Shown here: in pieces, positions 37,404 through 46,431 of the stretch
Layout: each line of letters opens with the position of its first letter
How positions within the stretch are numbered: position 1 is the stretch's first letter
Source of the DNA: Gammaproteobacteria bacterium HGW-Gammaproteobacteria-13
GTDB lineage: Bacteria; Pseudomonadota; Gammaproteobacteria; Pseudomonadales; Pseudomonadaceae
Direction of reading: 5' to 3'
Assembly: GCA_002840155.1 (NCBI GenBank)
Contig: PGZH01000012.1
Coordinates: forward strand, 142,179 to 206,178
DNA length: 64,000 nucleotides
Notes under the pieces: generated by a model
The model's database searches: none
Told to the model about the DNA's origin: nothing
What the model saw: the letters and a program-made list of their open reading frames with translations, nothing else
Made by a program: the position numbers and the translations under genes

Positions 37404-37745
37404 ATGAAGATTCGCGAACTTGTTCAGCACTGGCAGGAAAATGCCCAGGGGCGGCTGAGCGTAACGCCTTATCAGATAAGGCTTGATCTGGAAGCCGCCG
37501 CGCGCCTGGCGGCACTGCAGGAGATGTACCCCAAGCACCACGTTGAAGAGCTGCTGGGCGAATTGCTCGGCGCGGCGCTCGATGAGCTGGAGGCCAGCCT
37601 GCCCTACGTTCAGGGCAGTAAGGTGGTAGCCAGCGATGAACAGGGCGACCCGCTGTATGAAGACATCGGCCTGACGCCGCGCTTTCTCGCCCTGTCACGC
37701 CGGCACTTGCAGCGCCTTAGCGAACAGCAGAAGCAGGCTGGCTAA
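37404..37745 (+). CDS. Conserved Pseudomonas hypothetical protein next to ppc
   Basis: A 113-residue soluble protein with no signal peptide. It contains RLDLEAAARLAALQEMYPKH followed by ELLGELLGAALDELEASLPY, which looks like a helical ribbon-helix-helix-type or dimerisation segment, and an acidic tail (QGDPLYEDIGLTPRFLALSR). I recall close relatives next to ppc in other Pseudomonas but know no function. ACGAGG lies before the ATG. Convergent with the next gene, with two bases between stops. Confidence 0.82.
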   Translation: MKIRELVQHWQENAQGRLSVTPYQIRLDLEAAARLAALQEMYPKHHVEELLGELLGAALDELEASLPYVQGSKVVASDEQGDPLYEDIGLTPRFLALSRRHLQRLSEQQKQAG

Positions 37746-37747
37746 GA

Positions 37748-38053
37748 CTATTGGCCTTCGCTGCAACGCACGGCTTGCTTGCGCTGATCGACCAGCACGC
37801 CGCTCAGGCCCTTCTGCTCCAGATCAAACAGCACTAGCACGCCATCGATGCACTGGGCGACCTGGCTGGCGGGTTTGAGTGAGACTTTGTAATCCTCACC
37901 GGGCACCGTCTTGAGCATGGTGAACTCGGACAGCAGCAGGGCATCTTCCGGCTTGGCGATATGCAGGTAGCCGTAATAGCCGAGCACAGCCACCGTGGCG
38001 CAGATACTGCCGATACCGGTGAGGATCAGCGGGATGGGGTTTACTTCACTCAT
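37748..38053 (-). CDS. Small membrane-anchored hypothetical protein
   Basis: A 101-residue protein with one N-terminal transmembrane helix (IPLILTGIGSICATVAVLGY) and a predicted periplasmic domain of about 70 residues containing Cys68 and Cys97-type positions (VAQCIDG, AVRCSEGQ), which could form a disulfide. No known domain. GAGAG precedes the ATG. It lies about 90 bases downstream of the AIM24-family gene on the same strand. Confidence 0.72.
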   Translation of the reverse strand: MSEVNPIPLILTGIGSICATVAVLGYYGYLHIAKPEDALLLSEFTMLKTVPGEDYKVSLKPASQVAQCIDGVLVLFDLEQKGLSGVLVDQRKQAVRCSEGQ

Positions 38054-38144
38054 AACAGGCTCTCGGATTTTTCAGTTAGCGGGCTAGCACAGGCGGCGCA
38101 GCTTGCAGCAAACACTCACGCCTGCAAAGGCCCAGATTGCCGCA

Positions 38145-38891
38145 TCATTTACCGCCAGCGCGTACTTCCTCGCGGGCCTTGAAGGTCGCTTCATACACAC
38201 GCTCGGCCAGGCGCGAAAACGGTAGGCTCTGCACCCACACGGTACCGGTGCCCTTGAGCGTGGCCAGAAGAATGCCCTCGCCGCCGAACAGCATGCTTTT
38301 CAGGCCGCCGGCCAGGGCGATGTCGTAATCGATGCCGCTGGTAAAGGCCACCAGGCAACCGGTGTCCAGGCGCAGGGTTTCGTTGTTCAGCTGCTTACGA
38401 ATCACCGTACCGCCGGCATGTACAAAGGCCAGGCCGTCGCCTTCGAGCTTCTGCAGGATAAAACCCTCGCCGCCGAAGAACCCGGCGCCCAGACGCTTGT
38501 TAAAGCTGATGCCGACCGCAGTGCCGTAAGCCGCACAGAGAAAGGCGTCCTTCTGGCAGATCAGTGTGCCGCCGTGCTCAGCCAGCTGAATCGGCACCAC
38601 GGTGCCTGGGTAAGGCGCGGCAAAGGCCACCCGCGCAGGGGTTTTGCCGGCATTGGAGAAGTGCGTCATAAACAGCGACTCACCCGTGAGCATGCGCTTG
38701 CCAGCACTCCACAACTTACCCAGCACACCCGTGGCCGCACCATCGCCCATACGCGTTTCAAAGCGGATGCCGTCGGTCATGTAATTCATCACCCCGGCCT
38801 CGGCGATCACCGTTTCGCCCGGATCGAGAATGATCTCCACGCTCTGCGCGGAGGCGCCGAGGATTTCGTAGTCGAGTTGATGGCTGGGCAT
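38145..38891 (-). CDS. TIGR00266 / AIM24-family protein
   Basis: A 248-residue beta-rich protein of the AIM24 family (PF01987, TIGR00266). Family pieces are [40 protein letters not shown] and [13 protein letters not shown], repeated beta blocks that form a trimeric barrel-like fold. No signal peptide. Its bacterial role is unknown; the fold is related to the mitochondrial AIM24 protein. A clear AAGGAG lies before the ATG. REP elements lie upstream of it. Confidence 0.9.
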   Translation of the reverse strand: MPSHQLDYEILGASAQSVEIILDPGETVIAEAGVMNYMTDGIRFETRMGDGAATGVLGKLWSAGKRMLTGESLFMTHFSNAGKTPARVAFAAPYPGTVVPIQLAEHGGTLICQKDAFLCAAYGTAVGISFNKRLGAGFFGGEGFILQKLEGDGLAFVHAGGTVIRKQLNNETLRLDTGCLVAFTSGIDYDIALAGGLKSMLFGGEGILLATLKGTGTVWVQSLPFSRLAERVYEATFKAREEVRAGGK

Positions 38892-38941
38892 ATTGGCTCC
38901 TTGGCGATACAGGTAAAGCTACCCGTATGGGACTCGGTTTT

Positions 38942-39010
38942 GTAGGAGCGGTCCATGACCGCGATAGGTCACACAGGCAAAAGGGTTCGCGGGCATGGCT
39001 CGCTCCTACG
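38942..39010. repeat. REPIN: two inverted REP elements
   Basis: GTAGGAGCGGTCCATGACCG then CGAT (38942) is followed by TTCGCGGGCATGGCTCGCTC then CTACG (38986). The first copy has compensatory changes (GGTCCATGACC), so pairing is kept. Confidence 0.9.
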
Positions 39011-39032
39011 CCCTACAGCGGGGATTATTCCA

Positions 39033-40328
39033 TCAGAGGATATTGGCGTAGTCGGCTTCGATCCGATCAAGGCTCAGGTGATTGAGGAAGTTGGAGAAGC
39101 ACATCCAGGCCGACAACGAGTTGAGGTCGCTGAACTGCGGCGGCAGGTACTTGGGGGCGACGACCAGCCCTTCATCCACCAATTGGCGCAAGGTGCGCAT
39201 ATCTTCCAGGGTGGTTTTGCCGCAGAACAGCAGCGGAATCTGCTCCAGCTTGCCTTTGCGCACGGCGAGCTGGATGTAGTTGTAAATCATGATAAAGCCT
39301 TTCAGGTAGGACAGGTCCTTGGTGAAAGGCAGGCCGCTGGGGGTGGAGCCACGGAACACTCGGTTGGCGTTGCTGTAGCTGTCTTCCTGGCTGAAACCCT
39401 GCTCGCGGTAGAAATCGAAGACCTGCAGGAAATCCGCGCCCTCTTCGGCCATATGAATGGCGCGGGTGCGGTTGGTCAGCTTGCGCAAACGGGTTGGGTA
39501 GGAGGCGAAGGTGATCACCTCCATCAGGATCGCCAGGCCTTCCTGGGTCACCGTGGACGAGGGCGGGCCCTTGGCCAGAAAGGTGCAAACCGGCTGGCTC
39601 AGACCATTCAAGGTGGTCGCCACATGCACCAGGCCCTCGTGCACTTCCAGGGCTTTAACATCGCGGTCATTGAACATCGCATCGGCGCGAATCTTGATGT
39701 AGTCGGCGCCGGCTGCGGCATCGGCGAGAATACCGTCGGACTCGAACACCCGAATGGTGCTCTCCTCCTCGCCAAACACCTTGTTCAGGCGATGTTGCAG
39801 CAGATTGACCGCCTCTTTGGCGGTCAGGGTCTTGGCTTCGTCCTTGAGGTCGCCGCGTTTGTCGATGTTATTGAGGAAATCGGAAAACATCAGACCCAGA
39901 TCGGCCAGGGTCGGGTCGCCGGCATGAAAGGCATCGGACGCCGCGCCGTAGAGCTCCTGACTGATCAGGCCGAAGTCTTCGGTGCCGCGTGCTTCAAGCA
40001 TGCGGATGACCATGCGGTACTCGCGGCACATGCGCCGCATAATCTTGCCCACCGGGTTGAACTGGCCGAGCTGGCGAGTGATGTCGCGCTCGATGTTCTG
40101 GAACTCCAGCTTCTTCGCCGCCGCATCAAAGGGCAGCGGCCGGTTGGCGTAGTAACCACGGTCAACGGCGGGCAGCTTCTTGCCCTTGTGCTTGAGAAAC
40201 TCGCTGCGGATCGAGTCATCCCACTTCACTGCATCCAGCACGCGAATCGGCGTTTGCGCGTCGACCAAACGGTCGGACAACGCGCGCACGATCAACTGAT
40301 AGTCGTCCAACCCGGTATGACTGTTCAT
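39033..40328 (-). CDS. DUF1704 'QEGLA motif' metallopeptidase-like protein
   Basis: A 431-residue protein of the DUF1704 family (PF08014), usually annotated as a flavohemoglobin expression-modulating QEGLA-motif protein. The zinc-site helix is ALEVHEGLVHVATTLNG (HExxxH), and the second motif is TVTQEGLAILMEVITFAS. The same domain is found in eukaryotic MATCAP/KIAA0895 tyrosine carboxypeptidases, so a peptidase activity is plausible; the bacterial substrate is unknown. Not a membrane protein. GAGGA precedes the ATG. The lipoprotein gene upstream ends 20 bases before it, suggesting an operon. Confidence 0.9.
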   Translation of the reverse strand: MNSHTGLDDYQLIVRALSDRLVDAQTPIRVLDAVKWDDSIRSEFLKHKGKKLPAVDRGYYANRPLPFDAAAKKLEFQNIERDITRQLGQFNPVGKIMRRMCREYRMVIRMLEARGTEDFGLISQELYGAASDAFHAGDPTLADLGLMFSDFLNNIDKRGDLKDEAKTLTAKEAVNLLQHRLNKVFGEEESTIRVFESDGILADAAAGADYIKIRADAMFNDRDVKALEVHEGLVHVATTLNGLSQPVCTFLAKGPPSSTVTQEGLAILMEVITFASYPTRLRKLTNRTRAIHMAEEGADFLQVFDFYREQGFSQEDSYSNANRVFRGSTPSGLPFTKDLSYLKGFIMIYNYIQLAVRKGKLEQIPLLFCGKTTLEDMRTLRQLVDEGLVVAPKYLPPQFSDLNSLSAWMCFSNFLNHLSLDRIEADYANIL

Positions 40329-40348
40329 GCTTTCCTCACCACAACCTG

Positions 40349-40900
40349 CTAGTCACCCGCCCGCTGATAACGCGCGACTTCAATAAATACATCCGAATTG
40401 GCCTGATCATCGAGGTAGCTGAACACCTGCTCCAGCGGGCTGCTGATCAGCACGCCATCGCCTTCGGCGCCGTCAATCACCTCGCCCTGCAAGGCGCCCT
40501 GCTCCAGCTCCTGAAGAATCCGGTCGACATCCAGGTTGTAGATCACCAGCTCATTGCTGGTGGTCAGCTCGAAACCGGCGATGGCGAAGTTCGCCCCCAG
40601 GCTTTTCGGCAAGCCCGCCGAGAGGTACCAGCGGCGGCCATGGTGGGCCACGGTAAAGCCGTATTCCTCAACACTGTCGAGGTTATCCAGGCTGTCGACA
40701 TAGGCCCGCGCCTTGTAGACGTTGGAGCCGGCACGGGTGATCTGCAGATACAGCTGCTCGCCCCATTCATTCTTGCGCGACCATTCGCCAAGCAAGGGAA
40801 TCGGGGCTGCTTCATTGGCGGGAATCGGGTCCTTGAAGGTCACCAGACAGCCACCAAGCAACAGGAAGGACACGGCAAGCAGCGCGCGCCAGGCTTTCAT
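40349..40900 (-). CDS. Hypothetical lipoprotein
   Basis: A 183-residue predicted lipoprotein: signal helix ALLAVSFLLLGGC with lipidated Cys18. The mature part (LLGEWSRKNEWGEQLYLQIT and later VDRILQELEQGALQGEVIDG) has no named domain; its beta-rich start resembles small ligand-binding lipoproteins. AAGGAG precedes the ATG. It is 20 bases upstream of the DUF1704 gene and likely co-transcribed with it. Confidence 0.8.
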   Translation of the reverse strand: MKAWRALLAVSFLLLGGCLVTFKDPIPANEAAPIPLLGEWSRKNEWGEQLYLQITRAGSNVYKARAYVDSLDNLDSVEEYGFTVAHHGRRWYLSAGLPKSLGANFAIAGFELTTSNELVIYNLDVDRILQELEQGALQGEVIDGAEGDGVLISSPLEQVFSYLDDQANSDVFIEVARYQRAGD

Positions 40901-40932
40901 TCAGCTCTCCTTGTGAACGGATTGACCGGGTT

Positions 40933-41076
40933 AACAGGCCTTTGAAAAACGTAGCCGAGGCAGGCAAGACAAGGCAAAAACAGGCGAGGAAGCGGAGTTT
41001 ACGGGTTGTAAATGAGCATTCCGAGCCTGTTTTTAACGCAGTATTGCCAACGCAGGTAGTTTTTCAACGGCCTGTT
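40933..41076. repeat. 144-bp element with 18-bp inverted ends (AACAGGCC...GGCCTGTT)
   Basis: Left end AACAGGCCTTTGAAAAAC and right end GTTTTTCAACGGCCTGTT are inverted copies with one mismatch. Inside are AAACAGGCGAGGAAGCGGAG and GCCTGTTTTTAACGCAG, shared with the element at 29655. It has no coding capacity. The right end overlaps the stop codon of the TetR gene, so insertion has set that gene's 3' end. It looks like a MITE-type element. Confidence 0.85.
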
Positions 41077-41788
41077 ATAGGCCCAGTACCAGATGCATAT
41101 AACGCTTAAGCATGGCCAACATCTCTTCACTGTCCAGATGATCGACACCATCGAGCAGGCCCTGATACTCCATGCGCACAATAATCGCCGTCAAGAGCTT
41201 GGCATCCTGCTCGGCCTGCTGCGAACCCAGCACCTCGAAGAAGTGCGTCACACCCTGCAGCAGAATCTTCCGATGGGCGCGTAACAACCCGTGCAGGCGC
41301 GGGTTAAGCAGGGCCTCCTGCTGAAAGGCCTGCTCGGCCAGCAGGTGCTCACGGCGGGTCAGCAATTGCTGGCGCACGTACTCCACCGCCAAGCGGGCAA
41401 TCTCATTGGCCAGACGCCGGCGCGCCTCGGCGCTGCCATCCAGGCGGCTGACCTGCTCACGCAGCAAGCCTTCGGTACTGCTCCAGAACTGGCCCATATG
41501 CGCCGCGCTGCGCTCAACGAACTGCGCGAAGGTATCGGTGATCAGGTCGTTGATGTCTTTGAAGTAATAAGTAGTCGCCGACAGCGGCACTTCGGCCTCG
41601 GCGGCTACCGCGCGGTGGCGCACGGCGCGCACGCCTTCACGCACGATAATGCGCATGGCGGCATCGAGAATGGCCTGGCGGCGTTGTTCACTGCCCTGTC
41701 GGCTGGCTTTGCGGCCGTGGTACTGCACGCTCTCAGCGACGGCGTTGGCCACCAGGGTGGCGCTTTCTTGGGCGGGCTTGGCTGTCAC
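41075..41788 (-). CDS. TetR-family transcriptional regulator
   Basis: A 237-residue regulator. The HTH domain is at about 34-82 (RRQAILDAAMRIIVREGVRA, then VAAEAEVPLSATTYYFKDIN). The C-terminal domain is helical. The start codon is GTG with AGAGGA about ten bases before. It lies downstream of, and on the same strand as, lysS, but a terminator separates the two. The last codon and stop are contributed by the 144-bp repeat element, so the C-terminus (MHLVLGL) may differ from relatives. The target genes are unknown. Confidence 0.9.
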   Translation of the reverse strand: MTAKPAQESATLVANAVAESVQYHGRKASRQGSEQRRQAILDAAMRIIVREGVRAVRHRAVAAEAEVPLSATTYYFKDINDLITDTFAQFVERSAAHMGQFWSSTEGLLREQVSRLDGSAEARRRLANEIARLAVEYVRQQLLTRREHLLAEQAFQQEALLNPRLHGLLRAHRKILLQGVTHFFEVLGSQQAEQDAKLLTAIIVRMEYQGLLDGVDHLDSEEMLAMLKRYMHLVLGL

Positions 41789-41918
41789 AGCAAGACGATC
41801 CTCTGTCGTTTATTCACGATTAATAATGACTTAGTCAGTAAATCGCAAAATTAATCCACTGGGCGCTAATAAAAAATAACTGCCATGACTGGCAGGCTAG
41901 AAAAAACCAGGTAATAAA

Positions 41919-41938
41919 AAGCCGCCCGGAGGCGGCTT
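41919..41938 (-). terminator. Rho-independent terminator of lysS
   Basis: AAGCCGCC and GGCGGCTT form an 8-bp stem around CGGA, with an A-run on the plus strand (T-run on the minus strand) right after. It sits seven bases past the lysS stop. Confidence 0.92.
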
Positions 41939-41945
41939 AGCAACA

Positions 41946-43463
41946 TCAGGCTTGCGGGCGCATGTGCGGGAACAGAATCACGTCGCGAATCGACGGTGAG
42001 TTGGTCAGCAGCATCACCAGGCGGTCGATACCGATGCCCTCACCGGCGGTTGGCGGCATGCCGTACTCCAGGGCGCGGACGAAGTCGGCGTCGAAGTGCA
42101 TGGCCTCGTCGTCGCCGGCGTCCTTGTCGGCCACCTGCTGCATAAAGCGCGCGGCCTGGTCTTCGGCATCGTTAAGCTCGGAGTAGGCGTTGGCGATTTC
42201 GCGGCCACCGATAAACAGCTCGAAGCGGTCGGTAACGCTCGGATCATCATCACTACGACGGGCCAGCGGCGACACTTCGAACGGGTAGCGGGTAATGAAG
42301 TGCGGCTGCTCCAGCTTGTGCTCGACCAGCTCTTCGAAAATCATCACCTGCAGCTTGCCCAGGCCTTCAAAGCCCAGCACCTTGGCGCCGGCCTTCTTGG
42401 CGATGGCGCGGGCCTTGTCGATATCGGTCAGGTCAGCGGCGGTCAGCTCAGGGTTGTACTTGAGGATCGAGTCGAACACCGACAGGCGCACAAACGGCTC
42501 GCCGAAGTGGAACACCTTGTCACCGTAGGGCACGTCGGTAGTACCAAGGACCAGCTGGGCCAGCTCGCGGAACAGCTCCTCGGTCAGGTCCATGTTGTCT
42601 TCGTAGTCGGCGTAAGCCTGGTAGAACTCCAACATGGTGAATTCAGGGTTATGCCGAGTCGAGACACCTTCGTTACGGAAGTTGCGGTTGATCTCGAACA
42701 CCTTCTCGAAGCCGCCAACCACCAGACGCTTGAGGTACAGCTCCGGCGCGATACGCAGGAACATCTGCATATCCAGGGCGTTGTGGTGGGTCTCAAACGG
42801 TTTGGCCGCTGCGCCGCCTGGGATGGTCTGCAGCATCGGCGTTTCCACTTCGAGGAAGTCACGCTTCATCAGAAAGCTGCGGATATGCGCGATGACTTGC
42901 GAACGTACGCGGAAGGTCTGGCGCACGTCTTCGTTGACGATCAGGTCAACATAGCGCTGACGGTAACGCTGTTCGGTGTCACTCAGACCATGATGCTTGT
43001 CCGGCAGCGGGCGCAGCGACTTGGTCAGCAGGCGTACGTCGGTCATTTCCACGTACAGGTCGCCCTTGCCGGAACGGGCCAGGGTGCCGACAGCGGAGAT
43101 GATGTCACCCATGTCCCAGGTTTTCACCGCGGCCAGGGTTTCTTCCGACAAGGTCTTGCGGTTGACGTAGACCTGGATGCGCCCGGTCATGTCCTGAATC
43201 ACCATGAACGAGCCACGGTTGAGCATGATGCGCCCAGCCACCTTGACCGGAATAGCCGCCTCGGCCAGCTCTTCCTTGGTCTTCTCGGCGTACTGTTTCT
43301 GCAGATCAGCGCAGTAGTTGTCGCGGCGGAAGTCATTCGGGAAGGCGTTGCCCTGCTCACGGATAGCAGCAAGCTTTTCCTTACGCTGGGCAACCAGCTT
43401 GTTTTCTTCCTGCTGCTGGTCTTCGTGGGAAAGGGCTTGTGGGTCGAGTTGTTGGTCGCTCAT
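41946..43463 (-). CDS. lysS: Lysyl-tRNA synthetase (class II)
   Basis: A 505-residue class II synthetase. An OB-fold anticodon-binding domain comes first ([20 protein letters not shown]), then the catalytic core with motif 1/2 elements [20 protein letters not shown] and [20 protein letters not shown] and motif 3 [20 protein letters not shown]. It ends [10 protein letters not shown] as in other Pseudomonas. I chose the ATG at 43463 (MSDQQLD) by family likeness; an ATG two codons earlier has a slightly better placed GGA. It lies 61 bases downstream of prfB and is probably co-transcribed with it, as is common. Confidence 0.97.
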   Translation of the reverse strand: MSDQQLDPQALSHEDQQQEENKLVAQRKEKLAAIREQGNAFPNDFRRDNYCADLQKQYAEKTKEELAEAAIPVKVAGRIMLNRGSFMVIQDMTGRIQVYVNRKTLSEETLAAVKTWDMGDIISAVGTLARSGKGDLYVEMTDVRLLTKSLRPLPDKHHGLSDTEQRYRQRYVDLIVNEDVRQTFRVRSQVIAHIRSFLMKRDFLEVETPMLQTIPGGAAAKPFETHHNALDMQMFLRIAPELYLKRLVVGGFEKVFEINRNFRNEGVSTRHNPEFTMLEFYQAYADYEDNMDLTEELFRELAQLVLGTTDVPYGDKVFHFGEPFVRLSVFDSILKYNPELTAADLTDIDKARAIAKKAGAKVLGFEGLGKLQVMIFEELVEHKLEQPHFITRYPFEVSPLARRSDDDPSVTDRFELFIGGREIANAYSELNDAEDQAARFMQQVADKDAGDDEAMHFDADFVRALEYGMPPTAGEGIGIDRLVMLLTNSPSIRDVILFPHMRPQA

Positions 43464-43524
43464 GGTCATCGGTTTCCATCACGGGGTCGTTGCCGCCCTC
43501 TCAGGAGGGCGGAATCGAAAGGTA

Positions 43525-44620
43525 TTACAGGCCTTGTTTGAGGCTGGCCTCAAGGTACTGGTCGAGGTCGCCATCGAGGACCTTCTGGCAATCGCTACGC
43601 TCGACGCCAGTCCGTAGATCCTTGATGCGCGAGTCATCAAGCACGTAGGAGCGGATCTGATGGCCCCAGCCAATGTCGGACTTGGAGTCTTCCAGAGCTT
43701 GAGACGCAGCGTTGCGCTTCATCATTTCCAGCTCGTACAACTTGGCCCGCAGCATTTTCATCGCGGTGTCCTTGTTGGCGTGCTGCGAGCGCTCGTTCTG
43801 ACACGCCACCACGGTGTTGGTCGGTACGTGAGTGATACGTACCGCCGAGTCGGTGGTGTTGACGTGCTGACCACCGGCGCCGGAGGAGCGGTAGGTGTCG
43901 ATGCGCAGGTCGGACGGATTGATCTCGATCTCGACCTTGTCATCGATCTCGGGCGACACGAATACCGCCGAGAACGAGGTGTGGCGGCGAGCGCCTGAGT
44001 CGAACGGGCTCTTGCGCACCAGCCGATGCACGCCGATTTCGGTGCGCAGCCAACCAAAGGCGTACTCGCCCTTGATATGCACAGTGGCGCCCTTGATCCC
44101 GGCGACTTCACCTTCGGACAGCTCGACGATCTCGGCACTGAAGCCGCGTTTGTCGGCCCAGCGCAGGTACATACGCAGCAGGATGTTGGCCCAGTCTTGC
44201 GCCTCGGTGCCGCCAGAGCCGGCCTGGATATCCAGGTAGCAGTTGTTCGGGTCCATCTCGTGGCTGAACATGCGGCGAAATTCCAGCTTCTCGAGAATGT
44301 CGCGCAGGCGTTCGATTTCGGCGGCGACGTCGTCGACCGCGCCCTGATCGTCTTCTTCGACGGCCATATCGAGCAAGTCACGCGAATCGGCCAGGCTGCC
44401 GGTCAGATCGTCGATGGTTTCGACGATCAGCGCCAGCGTGGCGCGCTCACGGCCCAGACTCTGGGCGTACTCGGGCTTGTTCCAGACGTTGGGGTCTTCG
44501 AGTTCGCGGTTTACTTCGACGAGACGATCATGTTTGTGATCGTAGTCAAAGATACCCCCGAATGGTCTGGGTGCGCTCGGACAGGTCCTTGATGCTATTA
44601 AGGATCGGGTTGATTTCCAT
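43525..44620 (-). CDS. prfB: Peptide chain release factor 2, with programmed +1 frameshift
   Basis: A 364-residue factor made by joining 44620-44549 with 44547-43525. The first 23-24 codons ([20 protein letters not shown]...) end at an in-frame TGA (44548-44546), and the rest continues in the +1 frame from GACTACGAT. RF2 recognises UGA and UAA through the SPF motif, seen here as [15 protein letters not shown]. The peptidyl-transferase GGQ is seen in [20 protein letters not shown]. When RF2 is scarce, the stop is read slowly and frameshifting rises, giving autoregulation. Length equals the usual Pseudomonas RF2. Confidence 0.97.
44541..44562 (-). promoter_or_regulatory. RF2 programmed frameshift site (SD-like GGGGG + CTT TGA C)
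   Basis: The minus strand reads CGGGGGTATCTTTGACTACG. This is the classic RF2 site: a purine-rich anti-SD element three bases ahead of CTT, which slips to the +1 TTT before UGA-C. The frames on both sides encode recognisable RF2, so the shift is real and not an error. Confidence 0.96.
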
Positions 44621-44790
44621 GGCTGGCAGCACTCGTAGGTCAAACTTTCGGAAAAGCCGGCGAGTATAGCCCAATCGAATCAGCCCTTGCAGCCGGCAAT
44701 TGGCGCTGGCACACAGCAAGGCAGACCAACGGCGCACTATACTCAAACGCATCTGAAAACCTGCTACCCGCCCTCAGGAGCCATCGTGCT

Positions 44791-46428
44791 ATGAGTTCAT
44801 CGCACAGCCTGCGTAGTCGTTTTGCAATTTTGATCGCCCTGCTGGTCGCGAGCCTGAGTTGGTTGCTCGGCACCCTGATTGGCAATGACGCCAGCCAGCG
44901 CATCCGCGAGGAAGTCGGCCGCGACCTGGCCGAAGTCTCCTTTATGATGGTTGACCGCCTGGATCGCGACATGCAGAGCCGCGCCGCCATGCTGCAGGTG
45001 ATCGGCAAACTGCGCGCGCTCAGTCAGCCGGACGATATCGTCGAGGTTCGCGTACTGCTCGACCGCCTGCAGAGCGAATTCCCCAGCATCGCCTGGATCG
45101 GTTTTACCGACGCCAAAGGCACAGTGCTGGCCTCCAGCGATGGCGTGCTGGAAGGAGCCAGCATTGCCCAGCGCCCGGTGTTCCTGGAAGCGCAGAAGCA
45201 CGTGTTTATCGGCGATGTGCATGAAGCTGTGCTGCTGGCCAAACTGCTGCCCAACCCAACGGGTGAGGCGATGAAATTCGTCGATATCAGCCTGCCGGTG
45301 TTTGCCGCGGATGGCAGCCTGGTGGGCGTGCTGGCCTCGCACCTGTCCTGGTCATGGGCTGACGAAGTGCGCCTGGCTATCCTTGAGCCGATCCAGAAGC
45401 GCCGCAATGTCGAGTTCTTCGTGATTGGCCAGGACCGCACGATCCTTCTGGCACCCAAGGAAATGATCGGCCAGCGCCTGCACCTGCCCGCCCTCAACGA
45501 AGTAACGCAACACAAGGACCTCTGGGCTGTACAGGAATGGCCAAACGGCAAGCAGTACCTCACTGGCCTGGCGCTTAGCCAGGGCCATATGGACTACAAA
45601 GGCCTGGGCTGGACGGTGATCGCCCGTCAGCCGCTGGATGAGGCCTATGCCCCGGCGCGCGAGACCACGCGCTATATCCTGCTGTGGGGTAGCGGCCTGG
45701 CGCTGCTGTTCGCCCTGCTCGGCTGGCTGGTGACCGGCTATTTCACCCGCCCTCTGCGGCAGATTGCCGAGGCAGCGGACCGCCTCAGCGCCGGTGAAAT
45801 CAGCGTGATGCCCGAACTGAAAAGCACCCGCGAGATCGAAATTCTGAGCAACTCGATTCGCCACCTGGTGGAAAGCCTGACCCACCAGCAAAACGCCCTC
45901 GGCGTCATGGAAAACCTCGCCCACCACGACGCACTCACCGGCCTGCCCAACCGCGTCGCCCTGGAAAGCTACCTGCCGCGCGCGCAACAACGCAGCCAGG
46001 CCAACAGCAATTGCCTGGCATTGTTTTATCTGGACCTGGACGGTTTCAAACCGATCAACGACCAGTTTGGCCATGCCGCGGGCGATCAGCTGCTACGTGA
46101 AGTGGCGGTGCGTCTGCGCAGCTGCCTACGCGAAGGCGATCTGGTCGCGCGCCTGGGCGGTGACGAATTTCTGATGGTGCTGCAAGTACCCAGCGGCGAA
46201 GCCCTGGGGCAAGCGCAACTGGTGGCCGAACGCACCCTGGCGGCGCTGAGTGCGCCGGTCGATCTGGGTAACAATCAGGTCATGGTTGGCTGCAGCATCG
46301 GTGGCGCGCTCTGGCCACTGGACAGTAGCAACCTGGCCGAGGCGCTGGAACTGGCCGACCAGGCTCTGTACCGAGCGAAACATGCCGGCAAAAACTGCGC
46401 GGTGTTCCACTCGGCCTACAAAAACTGA
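44791..46428 (+). CDS. Membrane diguanylate cyclase: dCache-like sensor, HAMP, GGDEF
   Basis: A 545-residue inner-membrane enzyme predicted to make c-di-GMP. TM1 is at about 10-32 (FAILIALLVASLSWLLGTLI). A periplasmic dCache-type sensor spans about 33-295, and TM2 (ILLWGSGLALLFALLGWLV) about 298-318. HAMP follows, then a GGDEF domain from about 370. The active site GGDEF is intact (456-460), and the product-inhibition I-site RxxD (Arg447-Asp450) is present five residues before it. The signal is unknown. AGGAG lies ten bases before the ATG. It is divergent from prfB and ends only a few bases before a convergent gene. Confidence 0.95.
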   Translation: MSSSHSLRSRFAILIALLVASLSWLLGTLIGNDASQRIREEVGRDLAEVSFMMVDRLDRDMQSRAAMLQVIGKLRALSQPDDIVEVRVLLDRLQSEFPSIAWIGFTDAKGTVLASSDGVLEGASIAQRPVFLEAQKHVFIGDVHEAVLLAKLLPNPTGEAMKFVDISLPVFAADGSLVGVLASHLSWSWADEVRLAILEPIQKRRNVEFFVIGQDRTILLAPKEMIGQRLHLPALNEVTQHKDLWAVQEWPNGKQYLTGLALSQGHMDYKGLGWTVIARQPLDEAYAPARETTRYILLWGSGLALLFALLGWLVTGYFTRPLRQIAEAADRLSAGEISVMPELKSTREIEILSNSIRHLVESLTHQQNALGVMENLAHHDALTGLPNRVALESYLPRAQQRSQANSNCLALFYLDLDGFKPINDQFGHAAGDQLLREVAVRLRSCLREGDLVARLGGDEFLMVLQVPSGEALGQAQLVAERTLAALSAPVDLGNNQVMVGCSIGGALWPLDSSNLAEALELADQALYRAKHAGKNCAVFHSAYKN

Positions 46429-46431
46429 GGA

